Positions 7,601 to 11,823 of a stretch of 11,823 bases of DNA are shown here, in pieces; positions within the stretch are counted from its first letter, which is position 1, and every line of letters starts with the position of its first letter. This DNA comes from an uncultured bacterium. GTDB taxonomy: Bacteria > Verrucomicrobiota > Kiritimatiellia > RFP12 > UBA1067. Below the pieces are notes generated by a model. It did not search any database. It was given only the letters and a program-made list of their open reading frames with translations, and had not been told where the DNA came from. The stretch lies in the NCBI GenBank assembly GCA_900547945.1, contig URIT01000106.1, positions 1 to 11,823 of the forward strand, in the 5' to 3' direction. A program made the position numbers and the translations under genes.

Positions 7601-9204
7601 TCGTTCGCGAACTCCGCCCGGTCGGCGTGGGCGCCCGCCGACGCCGCGACCGCGAGCATCTCGTCGAAGCGCTTGACGAGGTCGCCCCACTGTTCCCGGG
7701 CGGACGCCATCGGGCTCGTCGCCGCGAAGCGCGTGAGGCGCGCCGCCACCGTGCCGTCCTTGCGCAGCAGCACGAAGATCGGCACGCCCGTGCGGTTGTC
7801 GTTCGTGTCGATCGGGCTGTGCAGCAGGCCGCCCCGCCTCACGAGCGCGTGGTTGCGCGCGAGGGCCGCGGCGGCCGCCTCGTCCGACACGCCCTTGCGC
7901 GTCAGGTAGCCGAGGCCGCTGCGGAGCATCGCGTTCGTGAGCGCGGCGTCGGCGCCCGAGGCGGGATATTCACGCATGCGGGCCAGGGTCGTCGCGAACG
8001 CCCGGCGCGACAGGAACGTGGGCGACTCGAACGCGCCGTCCGCCTGGAAGTTCGGGACGTCGACGGTGACGAGGGCCACGCCGTTCGACGCCGCCCAGGC
8101 CTTGAAGCGGTTCTCGCCCTCCGCGTCCGCCACGTCCAGGAAGTTGCGCTCGGTGTTCGCGCAGTCGGGGCACCAGAGCGCCCCGCTCACCGCAGCGAGC
8201 GTGTACGCCTCGCCGTCCGCCCGGGCGGCCTTGTTCGTCGCCGCCTCGAAGTCCATCGTCCACTCGCCGAACGCGAGCGTCTCCGCCGTGCGCTCCCCGA
8301 TCCAGAGGGGGTTCGCGGCACCGTTCGCCCGCGCGGCGAACGTCACCGTGCGCGTGTCCTGCACCTCGCCGCCCGCGTCCAGCACGGCGAGCGTGAGCGT
8401 CTCGCCGTCCGCGTCGAAGGCCGGGTAGTCCTCCAGGTCGAGCGCGAGCGCCTGCTCGGCCTCGCCCGCCCGCCAGACGACCGTGTTCGTCGCGACGGCG
8501 CCGTCCGGACCCGTCACCGTGAGGAGGTGGTTCGTCGCGACCTTCGCGGCCGCCTCGTCGCGCACGAGCGTGAAGGTGACGTTGGTCGTCCCGGCCTCGG
8601 CCTCCAGGCGATGCCCCGCCGTCTCCTCCTCGCCCGCGAACATGCCGCCCACGTAGGCGGCCGGCGGCGCGTAGTCGCCCAGCCAGTACTCCACCGTCTG
8701 CATGAACTGGTTCGCGAGATCGCCGCTCGTCACCTTCATCATGCCCGACCGCCCGACGAACTTCTGCTTCTGCGTCGACGTGCCGCGCAGACCCTGTTTC
8801 CAGTAGACGGCGACATAAGGAAAGTATCTACTTGCATGGCGTGCGAATTCTTTCGTCTTTACATACTCTCCTGACGCCTTATCACCGTCGTAGCCAAAGA
8901 CGAAATAGTAGCCGCGCTCCTTCTGCCAGGCGTAGGCTGCCGGCGTGTTGAGCGCCGTTTCGAGTTTCTTGCACTGCCCACAACTCTTACTCGCATACAA
9001 TGCAACGAGCGGCACGTTGTCCGCATCCGCCTTCGCCTTGATGGCCGTGAAGTTTGAATTCCACTCGCCCGCCTTGAAGGCGGGGTCGTTGCTGTAGACG
9101 AGGCCCCCGTTTGCGACCTCGCCCCGCAGGGGGGCCGCCACAAGGCAGAGGACGAGACCGCAGAGTCCCGCCCAGATGCCCGTTCCGTGTGTGGTGTGCT
9201 TCAT
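4660..9204 (-). CDS. Giant exported protein with two thioredoxin-like domains plus Calx-beta and Ig-like modules
   Basis: A 1514-residue protein with a signal peptide (MKHTTHGTGIWAGLCGLVLC..., cleavage probably near residue 28). The first thioredoxin-like domain, about 38-175, has CGQC at 75-78 and a candidate cis-proline in YFPYVAVYW (P129). The second, about 333-520, has WCPDC at 344-348 and a candidate cis-proline in TGVPIFVLL (P475). A beta-rich linker (about 190-290) separates them. After them come a PPC-like unit (about 535-645), a Calx-beta domain (about 744-860, ending in a typical LTVTDDD strand), a second Calx-beta-like unit (876-975), an Ig-like unit (980-1080) and the C-terminal module shared with the next gene (about 1106-1455). 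Two CxxC motifs imply redox activity outside the cytoplasm, either disulfide exchange or reduction; which of these cannot be read from the sequence. The ATG at 9204 overlaps the previous stop as ATGA and has AAGGAG five bases upstream; the frame is open further upstream but gives only Arg-rich shadow sequence. Confidence 0.9.
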   Translation of the reverse strand: MKHTTHGTGIWAGLCGLVLCLVAAPLRGEVANGGLVYSNDPAFKAGEWNSNFTAIKAKADADNVPLVALYASKSCGQCKKLETALNTPAAYAWQKERGYYFVFGYDGDKASGEYVKTKEFARHASRYFPYVAVYWKQGLRGTSTQKQKFVGRSGMMKVTSGDLANQFMQTVEYWLGDYAPPAAYVGGMFAGEEETAGHRLEAEAGTTNVTFTLVRDEAAAKVATNHLLTVTGPDGAVATNTVVWRAGEAEQALALDLEDYPAFDADGETLTLAVLDAGGEVQDTRTVTFAARANGAANPLWIGERTAETLAFGEWTMDFEAATNKAARADGEAYTLAAVSGALWCPDCANTERNFLDVADAEGENRFKAWAASNGVALVTVDVPNFQADGAFESPTFLSRRAFATTLARMREYPASGADAALTNAMLRSGLGYLTRKGVSDEAAAAALARNHALVRRGGLLHSPIDTNDNRTGVPIFVLLRKDGTVAARLTRFAATSPMASAREQWGDLVKRFDEMLAVAASAGAHADRAEFANDAPQGAVVFAANGGTAAGELSHADFRDVFRLDGVGGNALQKVTVTGTTGARVTASFLALDADGKKVTVGTPVTGALTAEGFALEHTFTAAGTYYVEVAGADITDAAFAVESPTEMNFHPYALAGTVVLVPQETRATATAPTGSDQVVMRLEKGQKYRIQGLKVDAVGDALTPDNPSDPYGLFFTAQAGGDVSLMCQNKEGTVTYSRWNPGKVGFTAAAWTVKENVGSVVVAVARTEAASGRVELKVSLDAKATTLYDSDGKARFAFEDATLVWEEGEKGEKTVTIAVLDDMRFDGTGVVALTLKQVGGDGTPEVAGGAFALTVTDDDKQSAGKAAFTGAEPYFARAKTVYVREGEKATVRVGRVEASDGPVTVRVKASPATVALGGDVEDGILSWANHQAEERIVTVAGLAAGRTATLTLANATDGLKVLSASNYVKVVAVAADAPAFAQDAAQAALVRYVAASNVYAVVDVPEGTTKLTFTKLSGTLPAGLRAAWDPAANALAVSGATTAKAGAYTAVYQVSARVANRTVPGLTLALAFTVTDVALPGADGAAALNPALAKARTFRDLPVLDEVNTNLVGTLQVTVPPTGRVSAKWLCATGTVSFTARNWSEAEEDGTVRAELVGSKKGYAMALEAARDGSLTIELTDDRGETAQVRTDGRLWSKADSAEGWRGQYTVSLRNAAREESAEGLAPRGHGYLTLKMTSATAWNAGRMTWAGLLPNGTAVSGSATLARGLRGPADCWGYLPVYMRSSRDVLAVLAQVAEGAAAHDTPTSACQAVFEAAGLAEAYWSHADSAGLRYTVEWDVYGGVYSPAYDFAAYFAEFYSEGSVAPDLVFDVDGLDGTLAAGVPGAVDAVRVAVGPRTLAISKDSPNVCRATLSFNRSTGVVSGSFRLPVTKANGTETTVTASYRGVMLIGWGPGCGCDESLVPSDVKLPFVSGAFWVADKAADAATGRTRAVKRGGAAGIAVPAQPEAGN

Positions 9205-10265
9205 GGATTCTCCTTCTTCTTGGATGGCGTCGTGGACGTACGCCGCGTGAACAAGTCTTTTCCGTGGGGGTAGGCGACCTTCGCCGTCGCGCGCAGGCGC
9301 CGCACGAGGTCGTCGAAGAGGTTTTTCGCGTGGGCCGCCTTCGCCGTCGCGACCAGCTCCTCCGCCGTCGGGTAGTCGATCATCAGCGGGAGGCGGAAGA
9401 AGATGCGCGAGACGGCGTAGGAGCCGTCTTCGTCCCGCGCGTCGAGGCGCGCGATCATGAGCCCGTTGTCGCCTTCGACGGGCGGCGTGAATTCGCCGGG
9501 CTTCAGGTTCTTGAGGGCGGCGAGCAGGGCCGGATCGTCGCGCAGGAACGAGTCGTCGATCATCCCCCACGCACCGTCCTCCGCCACTTCGTCGGGGATT
9601 TCGGTGTACGACCGGGCAAGCGCCTTGAAGTCGCCACCCGCCTTCAGCTGGTTCCAGACGTTCGTCGCCCGTGCGTAAATCAGCGTGTTCGTCTGCGCCA
9701 TGACGGCATTGTAGGCGCGCATGTCGGCCAGTTCGCGCTGAATGGCCTCCGGGGGAAGATTCGTGGGCGACCGCGCCACGAGCGCGTCCTCGATCGCCTG
9801 GCGCAGGGCCTCGCCGCGGATCTGGTCGCGAAGCTGCGCCGCATCGACGCCGGGGACGGCCAGCAGATCGTCAAAGGTCTTGTCCGTGCGCGCGCGCAGA
9901 TTGCGGAACGCGCGGCGCGTGTAGTTCGTCGTGAGGGACGCAGACGCCGTCACGCCTTCCGTCCGGGCCCAGTTCGCGAGGAGCGTCTGGTCGATGAAGA
10001 CGGGCAGATAGGCGCGGCAGAGGGCCTGACGCTGCGCGGCGGCGTCCTGCCCGGACCGGTCGGGCCGGCGGTGGCGCCGCAGGGCCTCGATGGTGCCGAC
10101 GCGGGCAAGGAGGGCCGCCTTGGTGAGGGGCGTGCCGTCCACGACGAGAACGGCCTCCGCCGCCGCGAGCTTCCCAAGCGGCGTGCCGTCGCCCGGCGGC
10201 TCCTCGGTGCAGCCCAAGACGAACAGGACGGTCGCTGCCAGCGCCCATCTCCACGTCTTTTTCAT
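9201..10265 (-). CDS. Parvulin-type peptidyl-prolyl isomerase-like lipoprotein (PrsA/SurA-like)
   Basis: A 354-residue protein starting MKKTWRWALAATVLFVLGC, a lipoprotein signal with the modified Cys at 19. A helical SurA_N-like region (about 38-165) leads into a rotamase-like domain (about 196-278): GGDFKALARSYTEIPDEVAE, then GAWG, then LKNLKPGEFTPPVEG and a closing LMIARL strand. These match the parvulin consensus (GxDFxxLAxxYS, GGxLG, LkpGevSxpVe). The usual His-Ile pair at the start of the fold is replaced by IYARA, so isomerase activity is doubtful and chaperone action more likely. A charged C-terminal helix follows (about 300-330). In this family the role is folding of exported proteins at the membrane, which fits neighbours that are all secreted. 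Upstream in-frame starts exist (ATG at 10277 and 10283, TTG at 10286), none with a clear Shine-Dalgarno sequence; the MKK start gives the most standard signal peptide. The stop overlaps the next ATG by 4 bp. Confidence 0.85.
   Translation of the reverse strand: MKKTWRWALAATVLFVLGCTEEPPGDGTPLGKLAAAEAVLVVDGTPLTKAALLARVGTIEALRRHRRPDRSGQDAAAQRQALCRAYLPVFIDQTLLANWARTEGVTASASLTTNYTRRAFRNLRARTDKTFDDLLAVPGVDAAQLRDQIRGEALRQAIEDALVARSPTNLPPEAIQRELADMRAYNAVMAQTNTLIYARATNVWNQLKAGGDFKALARSYTEIPDEVAEDGAWGMIDDSFLRDDPALLAALKNLKPGEFTPPVEGDNGLMIARLDARDEDGSYAVSRIFFRLPLMIDYPTAEELVATAKAAHAKNLFDDLVRRLRATAKVAYPHGKDLFTRRTSTTPSKKKENP
9205..9215 (-). promoter_or_regulatory. Shine-Dalgarno sequence inside the end of the parvulin-like gene
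   Basis: AAGGAG (9215-9210) lies 5 nt before the ATG at 9204, within the last codons of the parvulin-like gene. With the ATGA overlap this implies coupled translation of the lipoprotein and the thioredoxin-domain giant. It fixes the true start of the giant at 9204, against the longer open frame that extends to 9570. Confidence 0.8.
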
Positions 10266-10289
10266 CGTCCATTTCATCTTCATCAAAGC

Positions 10290-10318
10290 GGCAGGAAGGA
10301 TGAAGCATCCTCCCTGCC
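10290..10318 (-). other. Strong 13-bp stem-loop just before the parvulin-like gene
   Basis: In the minus-strand RNA the arms 10318-10306 (GGCAGGGAGGATG) and 10302-10290 (CATCCTTCCTGCC) pair over 13 bp, with one G-U pair and a 3-nt loop. No U-tract follows, so it is not a textbook terminator. It occupies the place where a ribosome binding site for the next gene would be expected, and its 5' arm contains a sequestered GGGAGG. It may tune downstream expression, stabilise the upstream message, or mark a processing site. Confidence 0.7.
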
Positions 10319-10323
10319 ACTTC

Positions 10324-10348
10324 CATGCCGTCCTTTTGGACGGCCATG
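10324..10348 (-). other. Second stem-loop after the cysteine-rich gene
   Basis: GCCGTCC and GGACGGC (10344-10338 and 10333-10327 on the minus strand) pair perfectly around an AAAA loop in the RNA. The stem extends by CAT/ATG after a single bulged base, giving about 10 bp in all. It lies 25 nt after the stop of the cysteine-rich gene and only 5 nt before the 13-bp stem-loop. It also lacks a U-tract. The pair resembles an mRNA-stabilising or partly terminating intergenic element that would let the first gene be expressed above the rest. Confidence 0.65.
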
Positions 10349-10373
10349 TCGTGTATGCGTCAGCCTTCCGCGA

Positions 10374-11108
10374 TTAGGGGTTGGCGGCGATGACCTTGGC
10401 CGGAACGAGCGTAGCCGCATCGTATTTCTTCGTGAGCTTCTTCGCGGCGGACTTGCTGTACTTCATCGACCACTTGCCGTAGGCCGGCGTCGTCGCAACG
10501 TCGCTGGCTTCAAGCGCGCAGAGGGTGAACGCCTTGGAGGCGGACTCCGTGCAGTCATCCTCGCAGGTATCCTTATTGTACGTGCAGGACATGCAGAGCG
10601 GTGCCGCAACCGTGCCCGCGAAGTAGCCCGAAGCCGACTTGAACTCGAGCTTCTTCGTGTTGTACTTGCCAAAGCCGGCGAGGGCGAGGTCATCGATCTT
10701 CGCGACGACTTCCACCGTCTTCGCCTTCATCTTGTCGTTGGAGCCAACGAGGTCAAGCTGCGAGAACGTCATGTCGCCGAGCTTCTTGAGCGTCTTGGTG
10801 TTCCAGAGATACGTGGTGAACGTCGCGGTCGACAGGTCAAGGCAGCCGCACCCTTCAACGCACTGATCCGGATCGGTCAGATCTTCGGTCGTGCCCCAGA
10901 TGTAGCCCTTGACCTTGTAGGAACCCGCCTTGCGGTAGCAGTCCGCGTCGATGCAGGCCGAGGGCTTCGCCTTCGTGGAGGCCGCGACCGTGGACTTGCC
11001 CGAGAGGGACACCTGATAGGCGAACACGCACTTCGTGTCTTCCTGGCAGCCCGCATAGGCACCGCCGACCAGACCCGCCGCAGCGAGCGCAATCATGAGC
11101 TTCTTCAT
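10374..11108 (-). CDS. Small exported cysteine-rich protein of unknown function
   Basis: A 244-residue protein, first in the operon. MKKLMIALAAAGLVGGAYA is a clear signal peptide with AYA as the cleavage site, so the mature protein starts Gly-Cys. The Cys at 21 could be read as a lipobox (YAGC), but Tyr at -3 makes this unlikely. Twelve cysteines follow at 21, 27, 52, 57, 83, 87, 89, 172, 175, 182, 186 and 197. They form two clusters around a Cys-free centre (about 90-171) of alternating short strands rich in Lys, Leu and aromatics (TKTLKKLGDMTFSQLDLVG). The even number and clustering suggest several disulfides. I do not recognise a family. Position next to the promoter, before two strong hairpins, suggests it is the most abundant product; it could be a structural envelope protein or a substrate of the folding proteins encoded downstream. 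No strong Shine-Dalgarno sequence precedes the ATG, only GAAG about 9 nt upstream. Confidence 0.85.
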   Translation of the reverse strand: MKKLMIALAAAGLVGGAYAGCQEDTKCVFAYQVSLSGKSTVAASTKAKPSACIDADCYRKAGSYKVKGYIWGTTEDLTDPDQCVEGCGCLDLSTATFTTYLWNTKTLKKLGDMTFSQLDLVGSNDKMKAKTVEVVAKIDDLALAGFGKYNTKKLEFKSASGYFAGTVAAPLCMSCTYNKDTCEDDCTESASKAFTLCALEASDVATTPAYGKWSMKYSKSAAKKLTKKYDAATLVPAKVIAANP

Positions 11109-11295
11109 CTTGATCTTCACTTTCGGGGTGGTTGAGACCCCTTGTACCGTTCGTCCGTCCGGCCACCCGGCCTCGCGTTCTACTTGGTGGTTAACTTGTT
11201 GTGCCCTCTTCCACTTCTGCGGACCGTTCCTTGAAACGCCCGGCGTTAACCCAGGGCCGGACATCCCATCCGAATCCTCTTCCATGGTCAAAGAC
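11109..11295 (-). promoter_or_regulatory. Long 5' leader of the operon
   Basis: About 187 nt separate the predicted transcription start from the first ATG. A 5-bp hairpin, GGGGT with ACCCC (11141-11125), ends 16 nt before the start codon. Two GTTAAC-centred sites, at 11245-11251 and 11189-11195, can pair with each other over 7 bp and would fold the middle of the leader. The frame of the first gene stays open through the whole leader, but the residues upstream look unlike the exported protein, and the signal peptide marks the real start. No known riboswitch can be recognised by eye. Confidence 0.45.
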
Positions 11296-11301
11296 GCCAT
11301 G

Positions 11302-11330
11302 AGTATACCACACAGCCGCCGTGCGCGCAA
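11302..11330 (-). promoter_or_regulatory. Main promoter of the four-gene operon
   Basis: On the minus strand TTGCGC (11330-11325) and TATACT (11307-11302) are 17 bp apart. The -10 box matches the sigma-70 consensus at five of six positions. An unbroken T8 (A8 at 11341-11348 on the plus strand) lies about 10 bp upstream of the -35 box, like an UP element. Transcription should start near 11295. The -35 hexamer and spacer length are identical to those of the left-edge promoter. Confidence 0.72.
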
Positions 11331-11434
11331 GGGGGCCGCGAAAAAAAATACACGCGGCGCACACGCCTCCCGAAACGCCGGATTCCCCTTGTTTTATTGG
11401 GCGCGGCGCATATCCGCGCGAAGCCCGGCACATG

Positions 11435-11465
11435 AATGTATGCCGTCGGCATCCTTCGATGACAA
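11435..11465 (-). promoter_or_regulatory. Weak second promoter candidate with a palindrome in its spacer
   Basis: On the minus strand TTGTCA (11465-11460), five of six to the -35 consensus, is followed after 19 bp by TACATT (11440-11435), four of six to the -10. Upstream lies an AT palindrome, AAAAAAAT-TCAG-ATTTTTTT (11465-11484). A perfect inverted repeat, ATGCCG-T-CGGCAT (11440-11452), lies almost wholly within the spacer. A 19-bp spacer with a dyad is the layout of MerR-type promoters, but the dyad is 4 bp off centre and no such regulator gene is visible, so this is only a candidate. Confidence 0.25.
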
Positions 11466-11484
11466 AAAAAATTCAGATTTTTTT

Positions 11485-11605
11485 GGGGAGTTTCGCGGCG
11501 CACGGGACGCGCGTGGGGTGGACGCATGGGGTGGGAGAGAGTGGGCGTCCCGCGCCGAGGGCGGCGCGGGGACTTCGCGCACCGGGCCGTTGTAGAGCCA
11601 ACGTC
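11485..11605. other. Non-coding GC-rich spacer with one imperfect hairpin
   Basis: No gene is seen here. One GC-rich hairpin is present: GTCCCGCGCC (11547-11556) with GGCGCGGGGAC (11563-11573), with one bulged G and a 6-nt loop, and no T-tract on either side. The stretch at 11524-11545 (gcatggggtgggagagagtg) looks like a decayed copy of the adjacent 32-bp repeat unit. Confidence 0.4.
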
Positions 11606-11777
11606 GGGACCGAGTGGGTGCGGGTGGGAGAATGGTAGGGGCCAAGTGGGTGCGGGTGGGAGAATGGTAGGGGCCGATGTGGGTGCGGGCGGGAGAATGG
11701 TAGGGACCAAGTGGGTGCGGGTGGGAGAATGATAGGGGCCAAGTGGGTGCGGGTGGGACAATGGTAGGGGCCGACGT
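11606..11777. repeat. G-rich minisatellite, five copies of a 32-bp unit plus a partial copy
   Basis: Units start at 11606, 11638, 11670, 11703 and 11735, with an 11-bp partial sixth copy at 11767. The core is gtgggtgcgggtgggagaat, followed by ggta and a run of 3-4 G. Copies are 32 bp, except the third (33 bp, one inserted base), and differ at only a few sites. Since 32 is not a multiple of three and one copy is shifted, this is not a protein repeat. Each unit holds four G-runs of three or more on the plus strand and could form a G-quadruplex. It lies upstream of the operon regulatory region. The unit copies abut directly, so this is not a CRISPR array. Confidence 0.88.
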
Positions 11778-11823
11778 CCCCGGCGGCCCGCCCCCGGCGC
11801 GGGGCGCGGCGGGGCGTCCGACA
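11778..11823. other. GC-rich right edge, nothing assignable
   Basis: The last 46 bases are almost entirely G and C. They contain no supported gene start or end, and a feature running in from outside the window cannot be excluded. Confidence 0.3.

Noticed and set aside
9205..9570. An N-terminal extension of the double-thioredoxin giant
   Set aside because: The added 122 residues are Arg/Ala-rich shadow of the parvulin-like gene, and the ATG at 9204 has both a Shine-Dalgarno sequence and a following signal peptide.
11109..11330. An in-frame extension of the cysteine-rich gene into the leader
   Set aside because: It would begin within the promoter and bury the signal peptide; MKKLMIALAAAG at 11108 is the natural start.
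11335..11358. Inverted repeat GCCGCG-N12-CGCGGC around the A8 tract as an operator
   Set aside because: The arms are only 6 bp of G and C in a GC-rich region where such pairs are frequent by chance; the A8 tract is better explained as an UP element.
11547..11573. A terminator in the right flank
   Set aside because: The hairpin has no T-tract on either strand and a bulged stem, and no gene ends nearby.
11606..11777. A CRISPR array
   Set aside because: The 32-bp units abut directly with no unique spacers between them, and no cas gene is present.

Overview
The window is GC-rich DNA carrying one leftward (minus-strand) operon of four genes, with GC-rich, repeat-bearing intergenic DNA on both sides. 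All four products look exported, and none is a housekeeping enzyme I recognise. Very long secreted proteins built from Calx-beta and PPC-like beta-sandwich modules, at this base composition, suggest a Gram-negative-type bacterium of the PVC group, most likely Kiritimatiellota/Verrucomicrobiota-like. This is inference from protein style only; no marker gene is present.

Layout from right to left, in the direction of transcription. (i) 11777-11606: five tandem copies of a G-rich repeat of about 32 bp. (ii) 11484-11296: AT-tracts, a weak upstream promoter candidate containing a 13-bp palindrome, then a convincing promoter (TTGCGC, 17 bp, TATACT). (iii) A leader of about 190 nt. (iv) Gene A (11108-10374): a 244-aa exported protein with 12 cysteines. 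(v) A gap of about 90-110 nt, depending on the start chosen for gene B, holding two strong consecutive stem-loops. (vi) Gene B (10265-9201): a parvulin-type (PrsA/SurA-like) lipoprotein. (vii) Gene C (9204-4660): a 1514-aa exported protein with two thioredoxin-like domains (CGQC and CPDC) followed by beta-sandwich modules; it overlaps gene B by 4 bp (ATGA). (viii) Gene D (4648-515): a 1377-aa exported protein with several PPC-like modules, one Calx-beta domain and a C-terminal module shared with gene C; its ATG is 8 nt after the stop of gene C. (ix) A rho-independent terminator at 450-413. (x) 401-259: a nest of short direct repeats. (xi) 145-1: a second promoter of the same type (TTGCGC, 17 bp, TAGACT) and possibly the start of another leftward gene cut by the window edge.

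The genes suggest a self-contained export and folding cassette: a disulfide-rich secreted protein, a peptidyl-prolyl isomerase-like chaperone lipoprotein, a surface-type giant carrying two redox-type thioredoxin folds, and a second giant sharing its C-terminal architecture. The start, overlaps, hairpins and terminator can be read directly. That the proteins work together in oxidative folding or display of surface proteins is inference from gene order and domain content.
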